Below are positions 1-16,700 of a stretch of 64,000 bases of DNA, one piece after another. Below the pieces are notes generated by a model, which was given only the letters and a program-made list of their open reading frames with translations, was not told where the DNA came from and made no database searches. Numbering within the stretch: position 1 is the stretch's first letter; every line of letters starts with the position of its first letter. This stretch comes from Cheilinus undulatus (lineage: Eukaryota > Chordata > Actinopteri > Labriformes > Labridae), in NCBI RefSeq assembly GCF_018320785.1, contig NC_054873.1, positions 23,092,196-23,156,195 of the forward strand, written 5' to 3'. A program made the position numbers and the translations under genes.

Positions 1-129
1 TGTGATCTGTTGAAAATCTTTAAAGGTCACATATTATGCAAAAACATTTTTTCAGGCTTTTCCGACAAAAATACATTACCCTCAAGAATTATATTTTTTA
101 AAATTGTATTAAAAATGAAAACTTGAAAT

Positions 130-804
130 ATCACATTGACACAAGTATTCAGACCTTTTGCAAAAACACTTCAAATTTAGCTCAGGTGCTTCCAATTTCT
201 CTAGACTGGAGCTGAGATGTTTCTACGTCTTGACTGGAGTCCACCTGTAGGTAAATTAAATCAATTTGACATTATTTGAAAGAATCACACCTCTCTGAAG
301 GCCTCACAACTGATAATGCATATCTGAGCAAAAACCAAGTTATGAGGTCAAAGGAAGTCCCTGCAGTACTCAGAGACAGGATTGTTGAAGGCACAGCTCT
401 GGGGACAAAAAAAAAATAAATCTGCCACACTGAAGGTTCCCAAGAGAACAGGGATAATTGGCCACAATAATTCTCAAATAGAAGAAGTTTGGCACAACCA
501 GGACTCTTTCAAGAGCTGGTCGTTCAGCCAAACAGAGCAATAGGGGGAAGGGCCTTAGTAAGAGAGGTGGCCAAGAACCAGAAGGTCACTCTGACTGAGA
601 TCCAGAGATCCTGTGTGGAGATGGGACAAAGTTCCAGATGGACAACCTGCAGCCCACCACTGATCTGGGCTTTATGGCAGAAAGGCTAAATGGAAGCCTC
701 TCTTCGGTGCAAAACATATCAAAACCTGCTTGGAGTTTGAAAAAAAAAAAAAACACCTGAAGGACTCTCAGACTGTGAGAAACAAGGTTCTCTGGTCTGA
801 TGAT
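130..804 (+). mobile_element. Tc1/mariner-like transposon relic, left part
   Basis: The sequence follows the layout of a fish Tc1-like element: an end resembling 'gtattcagacc' near 145, then a degenerate transposase region from about 335 running to 804. The reading frame is broken by stops and by poly-A runs near 409 and 740. The element resumes at 2003 after a second transposon, so this is the older host of a nested insertion. Family assignment is by recognition of the Tc1-like sequence pattern, not by search. Confidence 0.75.
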
Positions 805-2002
805 AGGGGAGACTGGGGACAGTTGCAACACTTTTTGCATTACTCTCAGTTACTCAGAGACTATCTGGACTAGGCACACCAAATTTTTACATATTAAACT
901 TACATGTGTTTGCTAATTACCCATACTATTTAAAGATGGCTACATATGACATATCAATCACAATATTTATTTGAATAGAGGAATTCAGATGTTGCAACTG
1001 ACCCCAAACCTAGGGACAGCTGCAACACGGATCAGGGACAGTTGCAACATATTAAAACAACATTAAATTTCACTAATTAAATTCTCCTTTTTGTCTCAAT
1101 AAGCATAGTATTTCTACAGTATTAAAGTATAATATATTTAATAAGTTTTGTTTTTTGTGAAACTTAGGCCTACCTTGAGTCAATGTGCAGATGTTACTGA
1201 AGCTATAAAAACTCAATATTTCAGTGTGGGACAAAAAAAATGGAACAATTTGCAATACAAAAAACATTTATCAAACATGTTTTTAGTGAACAAAATTTAA
1301 ATATTTTTAAAACTCTATATGACAAAAAATAAACTGACTTTTCTCCTGTTTTCCCAGGAAAATTTATGTGTCTAGTTTGTCCCATAGCACAACAGGTACA
1401 ACAATAATTGCTCATTTTTGCTCAACAAGTTATTTGGGGAATTATTTTATTCATCATTAGCATTAGTTTCTCATTGTCTTATAATATGATTGCCTGTTCT
1501 GTTCATCATGGACGATGAAATACATTAATTGTGCCTAATTTAAACTAAAAGTCTTCAAAAATACTGTTGTGTGGTCTGTATTTATATGACTAGCCTATTT
1601 AGCATGGAGACAGTTGCAATAGTTGCAACCGTCCCCATGGCATCAGTCATGACAAAACATCATGTGCTAGCTAGCCATGCTGACATTGACACATGCTAAC
1701 TATATCACTGAATAGTCAACAAAACAATGACTCAAACTTGGTAAGTTTGGATTAATTCATACAAAAGTTCAGGAAAGTATGACGAATATACAGCTCATGT
1801 AAAAAGCTACTTTCATACTCCAAAAACAACTTTGTCTTGATACAAGCAGGACCAGATGCTCAATATGGCCTCTCTCTTCTTGGTGGGCAGAGGGTCTTAC
1901 TGAGCATGTGCAGTGTGAGTGTCATCATTCTAGCATGTTTCTGATTGGAGAAATAAGGCTTGTTGCAACCGTCCCTTGTTGCAACTGTCCCCAGTCTCCC
2001 CT
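805..2002. mobile_element. Non-autonomous DNA transposon with perfect 26-bp terminal inverted repeats
   Basis: Positions 805-830 begin AGGGGAGACTGGGGACAGTT and are the exact reverse complement of 1977-2002. The insertion splits a Tc1-like element between its 'tctggtctgatga' and 'ccaagattgaa' segments. Related motifs with GTTGCAAC next to a GGGAC/GTCCC stretch recur inside (about 991-1005, 1013-1027, 1034-1050, 1606-1634, 1964-1976), in the manner of transposase-binding iterons. No open reading frame long enough for a transposase is present, so it looks non-autonomous. No convincing target-site duplication was seen, so the superfamily is left open. Confidence 0.8.
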
Positions 2003-2228
2003 GCCAAGATTGAATTGTTTGGCCACAAGTCTAAATGTTATGTTTGGAAGAAACCAGGCACCACTCATCACTGGCCCAATACCATCCAAACAGTGAAGCA
2101 TGATGGTGGCAGCATCATGCCGTAGGGATGTTTTTAACAACTGGGACTGGGAGACTGGTCAGGGTTGGGGTAAATCTGGCACCTGGCAGCTGGCAGAACA
2201 ACTAAACCCTGCCCATAGCGCAAGTCTA
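2003..2228 (+). mobile_element. Tc1/mariner-like transposon relic, right part
   Basis: Continuation of the Tc1-like transposase relic interrupted at 804. It includes the typical catalytic-region DNA 'gtgaagcatgatggtggcag' (2093-2112) and the 'gggactgggagactggtcag' stretch. It is truncated near 2228 where a different repeat begins. Confidence 0.75.
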
Positions 2229-2230
2229 AA

Positions 2231-2400
2231 GCCTGATTTATGCTTCTGCGTCACGTGGACGGCGTAGCGACGCGTAGCCCTCTGCGTTGACGTGGACCCC
2301 TACGCCGTAGCCTGACGCGCACCCCCAAAAATCCTAAGTGTCACGGCGACGCGGACCGCAAGGGATGTGATTGGTCCGCTCAAAACGTCATTTTCAGCAG
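2231..2400. repeat. CpG-rich dispersed repeat fragment
   Basis: Starts 'gcctgatttatgcttctgcg' and contains many CpG dinucleotides and internal inverted pieces (gacggcgtagcg / ctacgccgtag). It looks like one end of a common teleost interspersed repeat. The matching opposite end was not found nearby, so it is probably a fragment. It should not be mistaken for a CpG-island promoter. Confidence 0.5.
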
Positions 2401-4059
2401 TTGCTTTTTCTGGTCTTTCTTCTTGTTATTAGCGAACATATATGCAATGTTACATCATCGGTTACGTTTGCAGAGGTCGCGTTAACCAAATATTCTCCGT
2501 CATTAACAGATTTTTTTGAAGGATGACAGAGAATTTTGAAGGCTGTCCGTTATTTTGACGGACTGGAACGATGAGGATGAGCCTGCATTTCAGTGCACAC
2601 ACGCAGACAGATGCATAGACCTTTTCCATCTTGCACACATGGACTATCAAAGAGGTTATTTAGTCTATTAAAAATCTTGTAGCCAGTGGGCTCTATCACT
2701 GACCTTAAAATCTGTGAATGTTTGCTGCATACAAAATGGAATACATATGCAACAATGTCAGCGCAACTCAGGGTTTGTTTAACCTAACTTCTAAACTGTT
2801 TAGTCACTGTGTCAGGATTAAAAACTAATTCACAATGCAGTTTCTGAGTTCAAATGGCTCAGTGAGCACAAGGGGACTTCCCCCCATCTTTAATCCTTTT
2901 ATACACTAGTTTGGTCTAACACAGAGACCTCTGTTTTCAATAGCATGTTGTATCCCTAAAATCAAGAGTGACTTAATAAGGATTACAGACGTAATCGAGT
3001 TCAATCCTTGGGCAGTCACAGCTGTATCTTTAGTGTCTTTTCTACTTTTGATCTGATTATAGAGCTGAATAAAGGGTGCAAACTATTTAAAAATGACTCC
3101 AGATCTTGTATCAACTTTATTGATCTGACAACACATGATTTATTTCTGATCCCTCCATCCACCGTGTGAAACCTAAAGGTGAGAAGAAGAGGGAAAAGGA
3201 GTGACTTGTGAACTTATTTAAGAGTTAATTGCAGTGGGTTACTAATTAGGCAAACAGAGCTGGCACCATATGGCACAAGAGTGGAATTAAGGGTCAACTT
3301 GTTGCTTTTTCAATCTCTTCTCTAATTGTTTTTCTTCTCATCACCCCCACCCCCACTCCCTGTTAAGAAGAGCATTTCATGAAAGGCAAAGGTGATTTGC
3401 TGATTTGGGATAGCTGTTTCCCAGATCCCAGAGTGTATGCCTTTTAACAGGAGCTGGAACATAAAGGGAAGAATACGCTATGATTCTTCACAAATCTCTT
3501 CTTGTCTTTAAGTAATAAATACTGGACAAACTAGAGACAACATGAATGGAAAAAAAACATTACCTTACTGTTACTATTTCACAAGATAATTTGATATGGA
3601 GAAGGTTTTTTGGCACTCCCTTTGAGAGTCCTGAATGTTAATAGCCCACATTACCTGTGAGCATGAGTTCCCAGCAGTCCTCTGGCACTCTTTAAGAGTC
3701 AAATATAACAGAAATTGTATTTCTTTGATGTGGAAAATGTAAAAAAATAGGGCTGTTTCTTCAGTGTGTCATTAGGAAACAGATGTTGCAGATAATAACC
3801 CTTGTGTTTTCTTTATTGAACGTAACCCGCCATCGTCCTTGCAGTAGAGAAGCAGCTCTTCTCCTAGTTCCCTCTGGATGTCTGAACTCCACACCCTATT
3901 GCTAAGGCTGAGCCCAGCCACCCCCGGAGAAAACTAATTTTGGCTGCTTGTATCTGCGATCTCATCCTTTTAGTCATTACCCAGAGTTCATGACCCAAGG
4001 TGAGGGTTGGGAGGAAGACTGACTGGTAAATCGAAAGCTATGGCTTCCGGCTCAGCTCC
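2401..4059. other. Intergenic stretch, nothing recognised
   Basis: No coding exon, RNA gene or clear repeat was recognised. The sequence is moderately AT-rich with short ORFs only and a C-rich run near 3343-3358. Confidence 0.4.
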
Positions 4060-5330
4060 CTCCTCTCCACAGCGGTACAGCACAACGCCTGCAAAACTGC
4101 TGACACTGCACCCATCCGCCTGTCAATCTCATGCTCCCGTTTACCCTCACTTGTGAACAAGATACTTTAACTCCTTCACCTGAGGCAAAGACTCACTCCT
4201 CACCTGGAAGGGGCACTCCACAGTTTTCCGGCAAAGAACCATTGCCTCGGATTTGGAGGTGCTGACTCTCATCCCAACCGCTTTACACAGTGCCAACATG
4301 CATTGACAATGCCCAACTTTTTGCTGAGTATAACGACTCAACTCTCACTTTGGTCATATAGGGACCTAATGGTTTGCCGTAGCAGCCCTGCGACCCCATA
4401 TTCCCAGAGTGCCCCCCACATGACCCCAGTGGGACACGACCTTAAGCCTTTTCCAAGTCCACAAAACACATGTAGACTGGATGACCAAACTCCCATGCTC
4501 CCTCAAAAAGTCCTGCAAGGGTAAAGAGCTGGTCTACTGTCCCACGGCCGGGACAGAATCCGCATTTTTCCTCCTGAACCCGAGGTTCGACAATCAGCCG
4601 GAGCCTCCTTACCAGCACCCTAGAGTAGACTTTACCAGGGAGGCTGAGTAGTGTGATACCCTGATAATTCAAGCACAACCTCTGGTCCTCTTTTTTAAAA
4701 ATGGGAACCACCACCCTGGTCTGCCACTCCAAGGTACTGTGCCAGACCTCCACCCGACACTGAAGAGGCAAGTTGGCTATGACAACCCCACAACATCCAG
4801 AGCCTCCAGCATCTCAGGTCGAATCTCATCTACACCTGGCACCTTGCCCCAGGGAGCTTTTTGATCACCTCAGTGACCTCTGCCAAAGATATAGATGGGC
4901 AATCCCCACGACCCTCAGACTTAAGGAGTTCCACAAAGTGTTGCTTCCACCACCCAACAACACCCCCAGTCCTGGTCAGCAGTTCTCCACTCCGGCTAAG
5001 AACAGCCTGAGAAGAGCCAACCGAAAGTCCTTCTCCATAGCCTCCTCGAACTCCTACCACACCCTTTTTTTTTTTCCTGCAACTGCTGAAGCAGCAGCCC
5101 TCCGAGCCAGGTGGCACCTGTCAGCTGTTTCCAGAGAACCCTGGGCAAGCCATGCCCGAAAGGCCTACACCAGTGGGTTCTCAGGTTGCCACCCTGACAG
5201 GCACCGATGGTCTTCAAGCCACAACTCCTGACAGCCGCTTCCACAATGGATGCTTTGAACACAGACTGCTCAGATTCCATGTCCCCAGCCTCTCCTGGGG
5301 TGCACAAGAGGTTCTTCTGAAGGTGTTTCT
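4060..5330 (-). mobile_element. Non-LTR retrotransposon (LINE) fragment with reverse transcriptase remains
   Basis: Read on the minus strand, pieces of a LINE polyprotein appear in order: a linker upstream of the RT (about 5320-4830), RT blocks with 'ITLLSLPGKVYSRVL' and 'MCFVDLEKA' (4771-4442), and a later RT block with 'RVSTSKSEAMVL' and 'LPQVKELKYL' (4341-4147). The segment expected to hold the catalytic YADD box between 4442 and 4341 is shortened, and frames shift between the blocks, so it is dead. It resembles jockey/Rex/L2-type fish LINEs; the exact clade is not certain. Confidence 0.85.
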
Positions 5331-6200
5331 CAAAATATCCTGTATTTGTAAAAAACCTTACAAATACAGGTTGTTGAGTCTGTAACCACTGTGAACGTAA
5401 TCTTACTAACAGCTGCATACATTAAACTTTATAAGCTCTACTGTAGATTTAGGATTTTGCATTTTGGTTAATTCCATGTGACAAAAAGGTACTATGTAAG
5501 TTTTACCATTTTGTACATTTATGAATTAGCAAATGAAAGCTGAGAAAATGCAACCTGATGTACTGTAATGTACTGACCCCTAAATGACTGAAGCCTGTCT
5601 ACATGGAATATATAAATAAAATAATTTCCTTTAACCATTAAATAACACTATTTGACTGCAGTGTGGATATGAAGTAAAACATATTTTGCCATATTTCAGA
5701 GTTTATTTTTCTTTAATACAGCTCTATCTGCAGACAGTGTGACTGATTGATTTAGCTGTATAGACAGTAAAGATTAAGAGGATGACAAATCAGCATTTGC
5801 TTACACAGCGCTTGGTGCTAATCTCCTTGTCTTCTCTCAGAGAGCCCCAGACATCTCAGGCTCACAGACTCCTTCTGGCACAGACAGGGACAGAAGAAGA
5901 CCAGCATTGGCCGAGTGTTACATCAGACAAGACAAGAGGACAACAGCACTGGAGCAATGTGGTCCAGAACTGCTCTGAAGAGGATTTCTGAAGAAATTAC
6001 ACTTTAAATATACGCTGTTGTGAAAGGAACTTCAAATTCTCTATTTTTAAAAAATGTTTTGTGGCATTTCCATGTGATGAAAAATATTTTACATAAGCTA
6101 ACATCTTAAAAAACTTGTAAAAAGGAGAGGAACCACGTCTGTGAGTAAATTTAGTCTTACTTAAAACATTCATAAAGTGAGGTAGACGATATTAAAGCAC
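5331..6200. promoter_or_regulatory. Upstream/promoter region of nr2e3
   Basis: The stretch between the LINE fragment and the first coding exon of nr2e3 looks largely non-repetitive. Two TAATC cores, the kind bound by K50 homeodomain factors such as Crx/Otx, occur as AGATTAAG near 5770 and CTAATCTCC near 5818. Photoreceptor genes are commonly Crx-regulated, but such short motifs arise often by chance. The transcription start and any non-coding 5' exon cannot be fixed from sequence. Confidence 0.25.
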
Positions 6201-10252
<4,052 letters not shown>

Positions 10253-10604
10253 ACAAGCACTGAGACAGAAATGTCTCTAAAATTTTATAATACCGTGATA
10301 ATATCTTAATATCTTTACAAAAGAAGATTCCTTTCCCCCAGTAACAACAATTGAGATATCAAGAAAATGACCAAGATGCTCTCTTAGATGACAATTTACA
10401 CAGATTATATTAAGAGTAAATAAAATGCGTACATTCAAGGGCTTCACTGGCACTCAGATGATGTTTTTTCTCAAGTATACAAGGATTTAGTGATCATTTT
10501 GTAAAAATGTTGAATCAAAATCCATAAGCATACCAAAAATTTGTTCTTATTTTCTTACACTCCATGTTTCTGAAGATATATTTTGAATGTAGACATTTCT
10601 TTGT

Positions 10605-10610
10605 AATAAA
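10605..10610 (+). terminator. Probable nr2e3 polyadenylation signal
   Basis: A canonical AATAAA lies about 350 bases after the nr2e3 stop codon. An earlier AATAAA at 10417-10422 is an alternative. Confidence 0.5.
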
Positions 10611-11340
10611 TATGAAAATGTTATACTTGTTTCATTGCAGTCAGTTTAAAAGTATTTTCATCTTTGCAGACTAATTTCCAAATATATCTGCTTTTACATA
10701 ACAGAAGTGAACATACAACAAGCTTCTTAGATGTTCAGGACACTAAGCCTGACCGAGTGGGAGAAGATGTGAAAACACTGAGGTGCAGAAAAGTAGTTTT
10801 GGAGTCACAGTTACCCAGGAAAGCTCTTACAAGGCTACTTTGCATGGAAACAAGTTCTTAGATAACCTTGTTTTTGATTTATAAAAGTTATTTGATATTA
10901 ATGAGTTGATCGTGATATTGTGCATTGCAGCCTTTCCAAAATTTCAGCATGCTGCTGCCCAGTTTGAGACCTTGATCTGCTCACCAAAACACTCATGCAA
11001 CCATTACATGAAACTATTATTGACCTTTAATATATCTTTTTATTTGTTTAACGAACAGGGAAGTCAATGTGCATGTTTGCTATCAGATATATAACATTAT
11101 TTGTGAAGTGTTTTCAGGGTTTTTTTTAATATACAATTAATGAGCCACTGCTATTTATTTAGTTTTAATCAGAAATCTTATATTTACTTTTCTATTATTA
11201 ATCTCTGTAAATGTGCTTTGTGGCCCAGTGAAATCTTTCCAGGTAGTATTAAAGTCTCAAAAGGCACTTATACATTTGTAAAATCTGAAGCAAATGGCAT
11301 GTTTAAATGAGTGTCACCAGTTAATCCAACAACAGTCAAA
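10611..11340. other. nr2e3-stoml1 intergenic stretch, nothing recognised
   Basis: AT-rich sequence with only short ORFs. No exon, RNA gene or clear repeat was recognised. Confidence 0.35.
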
Positions 11341-11344
11341 CTGT

Positions 11345-11830
11345 GACGCTGGTTGTCAAGACTGCCCATAATGGGGAATAAAGGGGAGATCTTTCTGGGA
11401 CCTGGCCCATGGAGGTCAGCAACATCATGATCCATTGTAAAAATTGACTAAAACAGATTTAAAATGGTTAACAGGGTGGCGAAAATTGGTTAAAAGTGGC
11501 AAAAAGCTGTGAAAATGGTTGGTTGGAGATCTGGTTGTACTTAAAACTCATTTTAAACAAGATACGTTTTACTTTACTTGAGTAGATTTATGGACCAGTA
11601 CTTTTTCTTCTACTTAAGTAAATTATAACAAGAGTAACTACTTCTACTTGAGAGCAATAGTTGTGTACTCTTTCCACCTCTGTGAAAATGTGGTGAAAAC
11701 AGATTAAGAGACAAAAATGTGCAAAAGGGGGTGGAAGTGAAAAAAAGGCAATAAAGTAGGAGAAAATATGGTGAAAATGGGATATAAGGGGCAAAAAATG
11801 TGGAAAAAGTGTTTAAAAAGTGGCACGATC
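11345..11830. repeat. Composite of dispersed repeats
   Basis: Three repeat types follow one another: a 'tgcccataatggggaataaa'-like fragment (about 11360-11440), 'agtggcaaaaa'/'gaaaatgg' degenerate repeats (11460-11520 and 11680-11830), and between them a fish repeat rich in 'tttacttgagta / acttaagtaa' ending 'actctttccacctctg' (11560-11683). The last resembles non-autonomous hAT-type sequences common in teleosts. It lies between nr2e3 and stoml1. Confidence 0.55.
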
Positions 11831-12634
11831 AAACAATTTGGACTTCGGACCCAGTTAGAGCTGCCAGCCAAACAAATGATAAAAAGGTGACATAAGTTAA
11901 AACTTCTGGCTCAGTTTTGTTTTCCTGAGACTTCATAACATGCAATCAATAATTTTATTATCATTTCAATTGTGATTATTTATTTTCTTTTTCAATTTCT
12001 ATGGTTTTTAGTAATTATGAAATACCTGTCAGGGCCCAACCACAGGACACACTTTAGGAAGCACTGGTATACAGCATTTAGAATAAAACAAAACCCTCCA
12101 ATCAAATAACTATTTTAGTTTAAAAAAATGTACATCTACTTCTGGAAGATATGACTTGTGAAGCAGAAGGCAAGACAACAAGCAGGCTATAAAGAGAGTT
12201 TGTAAAAAAGACAACATCTGCAGTTTTCCCCAAAACAGTGTTCAGAGTAAAATGGGCATCCTTTGGGGAAACAGAGAAATTAAAGTTAAATATTTAACTA
12301 TGAATTTATCTGAAATGGAAGACAATTTAAGAGATAAATGTTTATCTGTGGTCATGCTCTGCAATGGAAACTCTGCGACGTTAGAGGGCGCGAATGAGCA
12401 AACTTACCGAAGAACACGGCTCAATAACAACAGAAAAGAAGAGCTGGAGCAAAACACGGAAGAGCTTTAGCTAGAGAGCTAGCAAGCTAACATGTCAACG
12501 TAAAGTTTCCTATTCGGTAGACCATCTCTACTTTGTTTATGTAAAGGGCGCAGTTTTGACTGATACCTGCAGTGGTTACTAAAAGTGATGTGAAGTTTTT
12601 GTAAATAAGAATATAATTGCTATTTTAGCTTACA

Positions 12635-13709
12635 ATGTTTAGCAACTCGTATCAGCTGCTGCCTCAGAGGGACTCCACAGGTCCGAGGACTCCTGGCTTG
12701 TTTGTTGACTGTGATGGCTTCACACAGCACGGATACCACAAAGGGCTTTCATTTGATAACATGCCTGAAGTCTTTCAACACGACTTCACAGGCACAGGTA
12801 GCTACCTAACATCATTTAGCTGACGGATTAGCATGCTATTGTAACCTGATAGGGGATGGGCATATCAGGGGGAGGTGGCTGACTGAAGGAAAACTAAATC
12901 TGTATCGAACAGTAGGAATGTCGGCACTGGTTGAACGTAAATGTGTACTATTCAAAGTAAAGTGTATATGATGTCTGTGAGTTATTATTGGCCAGTCAGT
13001 CATTTTAACGTTTAAAGTAAGGTCACTTTCGTTACTTGGATGCTTTTTGTGATAACGTACGTTTTAAAACGATGCAGTCTGATATTTATATTATTCGATA
13101 GATGTATCAAAATTTTGAAATTATAAGGTCCTCTCCTTCAGGCGTGCAGAAGACAAATTAGTCCACCAAAACTGTAGGCAATCCCCTGCATATAAAACAC
13201 TTCACAGTGCAGTGGCAAGATTTTCTTTTCATACATTTTAGAAGAAAAAAAAACAGATTTTTGAAACAATTGTTAGTATCCAATATTTGATTCTGAGGAC
13301 GTCACATTTTGTTACTGTGTTATTAGAGCAGTTACAGATATTATTTGATTTTTACAAGTGTTCGATTAAAGTTTAAATTCTGGTTATACAGTCAGTGGAT
13401 TGACTTTACAGGAAAATTTCCAGTGCATACAAGTTGAATACAGTTTAAACTCACAGACTTCAGCCATGTAACTAAATTAAGCACATAAGATGATGTGATA
13501 AAGTAGCTCAGTACATCTGTCACATTCGGACCCTCCTTTGTTTGTTTTCTTTCAGATACCTCTCAAGGATGGCTTTCCTGGATTTGCAACATCATTGTCA
13601 TCTTCCTTGTCTACATCTTCACCTTTGTAACATTTCCTATATCAGGGTGGTTTGTATTAAAAGTAAGCTGAAATGATCACTTGTCAGTTTCTCCAACTAC
13701 ATGCAAAAC

Positions 13710-13747
<38 letters not shown>

Positions 13748-16700
13748 CTTTAAATCATTTTGTCCATAGACAGTGCCGAACTACCAAAGGATTGTGGTGT
13801 TTCGTTTGGGTAGAGTTTGTCCTCCAAAGGGACCTGGTATTGTCCTTGTGCTGCCCCTCATTGACCAGTGGCAGAGAGTGGACCTACGCACCCGAGCTTT
13901 TAACATCCCACCATGCCAGGTAAATTAAGACAACTTTTGGAGCAAAAGTAGAGGCGTAGATTTAGGAACATGAAAATCTATCCTAAAAGCACTGTTGACT
14001 TTTTAGTTCACTACTGTACCACTGTAATCGTACATGTTTTTGTTTTTTGGGACACTCCTTGATAACTGACTTAGTTAGCACTGTAAAGTTGCAATTGTCA
14101 CCATCAAAAGCTGCTTCCAACTTCAACACCATCAAATAGCAAGCAGTGTTATTTCAACATGCAACATTTTAAATTAGTAATTGTCATACCACAGATCTAA
14201 GATGTCTGTAGTGACTCAATTCAACCAACCCACTCTTGACAAGAATAGGCTTTAGACACAGGTGAAAATCAAAGCAATACAATAGAATGTCCATTGTGTA
14301 ATTTCATTTTGGATTCTTCTGCTACCCATTTATTTGCATTAATTTCATTATATCTTTATTTTCTTTGAATGAATGAATGAATGAATGAATGAAACCTTGA
14401 TCGCCCCAGAGGGAATTTGTCTTGCACAGAGAGCATATAAAAACACAAACTAAAAAAGACATCAGCAACCACACAGGACAACATATAATAACATGAACCA
14501 GCAAGTCATAAAAAATAAAAATACTTGTAATAAATAATGATGTAACATACAGCATTAAGCATTGCATGATACTATGTGAGCCAGATCAAATGTTGGGTCT
14601 TTAAAGTGCAGAGTGTTAAGTTCATGTTGTATGTAGAGTTTATTGAACAGCTGGATGCTCCATGGTACAAAGGATGTGATGCCTGTTTTAGTCCTCATCA
14701 CATCCTTTTGTCCATACAACCCATGCAAATTGTTACACTATCATAATGAATCATCCCGAACTAAACTCCAAATCACTCCTACAAACCTTTTGCCTCATTT
14801 CACACCTGGATTATTCTCAGTTACTCGGAGTTTCTCTTTACGCTCCAGCTCCGCTGTTTAGAGTCACAGTTGCATACAAAATATTAAAAACACATTTAGG
14901 CTCAAACCATTCCATCAACACAAACCAAGCCAGGTTAAATTCCTGATAGTTGTTATTAATTTTGTCCAGCAGATGGCAGTCATGGTGCATTGCTGGTCAG
15001 TAGGAAAGTAGATGTAAGCCTATATATACGCAGAAATGCACACCACTGCATCTGTTAGCACTGATTTACAACTTTAAAAAAATTTTCAAAAACGGTTTTG
15101 ATCCTCAAAACCAACTTTTTGGGACTGCTGGATGTCTTATTTGTTACTTATACTATTGTTGCAATGTATGTTGTATTCTTAATATGTCAAAGTTCTTTGT
15201 TTTTTTCCTTAATCAAAATTTGATATGTTCAGAGGTTAATGATCACAATTCCATCACTGCATCAGTGCATTTTAATGAAGGCAAAATGTCAAGCTCATAT
15301 CAGAATTTGCCAACTGTACACCAAGCCTTATAGAGTGCATACTGCTGATTCAGTATGATTTCTAACGGTGAAGAGGAACTGTCTTCATTATCTGTGTTTT
15401 TTAAGTAATTGTAAATGACCAATTCTATGTGTAAACCAGGCAGCAACCTCCAGTCCTGAAAAATGAAGCCAATGCGGAAGTGCAAAGAATTGCATTACAG
15501 TGAGTGTCCACTTGAGGCTGGCTGCAGGAACACTGAAGTTACAACCTGGTTCAAGAAACCAAACGTGTCTCATTAGTACACGTCTTCATGTGCTTGCACT
15601 GTACGAGGGGGATGATTTTTTTTTGGCACCACAATGGTTTAGATTATATTGAGGAAAAACCTCACTGATTGGCGTGTCTCATTTGATTGACAGATAGCTC
15701 AACAGACATGAGCTACGTTTTTGTCAACCATTAGGTTGATCCAAAGTTCGGTTGAGACAGCAATTTCAATATGGAAGCCGCCGCGGAGTGGCTTCAAGAG
15801 CTGTTTGAGTCCGCCTATTGTAAGCAGGCGGCTGACGTCACACAGGGTTTGTCCAATTCTTTCTACAGTCAGTGGTCTAAACTCATGGTAAAAAATCATT
15901 CTACTACTGCAGGTGAATACTCTGGATGGCGGCGTGTTGTCAGTTGGAGCGGACATCCAGTTCAGAATCTGGAACCCTGTCATGTCAGTGATATCAGTCC
16001 AGGACCTGAACATTTCCACCAGGATGGCGGCACAGAATGCTTTGACCCACATGCTGTCCAGGAGGAGTGTCCGGGAGATTCAAACCGAGAGAGTCAAACT
16101 GGGAGAATATCTTGGGGTGAGATGAAACTGACAGATCATTGCTGGCCTTTCATGAGTCTCTCATTGATGATTTTCATAATTTGAATGTCTAGTTGTTTTA
16201 GATTGGCTAGTGTTTTGATGTATGGTTGTACAATGCTGTGGTCAACTTTCACTGTCTTTAAATCTACTGTATAAATAGATTTGGATTTTACATCAAACTC
16301 TTATCGCTTTTTTTTGCTCTAAGATGGACATAAATGAGCTGACTCGCCATTGGGGGCTGGAGGTGGACAGGGTAGAACTTACTTTGGGGTCTCTAATAAA
16401 AGCACCAGAGCAGAGTCTCTCAGCACCCCTCATCATGCCTCCCTCTGTGCCTGGACTGGAGGGCCTCACTGGTCCCATTCAGCAGCTGGCCATGCACTTT
16501 CTGGGTCAGAGTGGCATTTCACAGCCTAAAAAAGGTATTGCAACCAAACAACTATACATTTTCCACATAATGCACCAACTTAGATCATTTTGTATAAAAA
16601 AAATGTATTTAACTTTTAACGCACGTTTAAAATTTGTACATTTCATCCCACAGAGGACAGAGTAGCTTTCACAGATGAGCTCAGCCAAGCCCCAGAGACA

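Noticed and set aside
2231-2400. CpG-rich segment as a CpG-island promoter
   Set aside because: It starts with a known type of dispersed repeat end and no gene follows for about 4 kb.
4773-5231. 152-codon plus-strand open frame
   Set aside because: It is the antisense of the LINE polyprotein on the minus strand.
15699-16184. 117- and 137-codon open frames
   Set aside because: They overlap stoml1 exon 4 (15913-16116) in other frames or on the opposite strand; the phase-consistent stoml1 frame explains the region.
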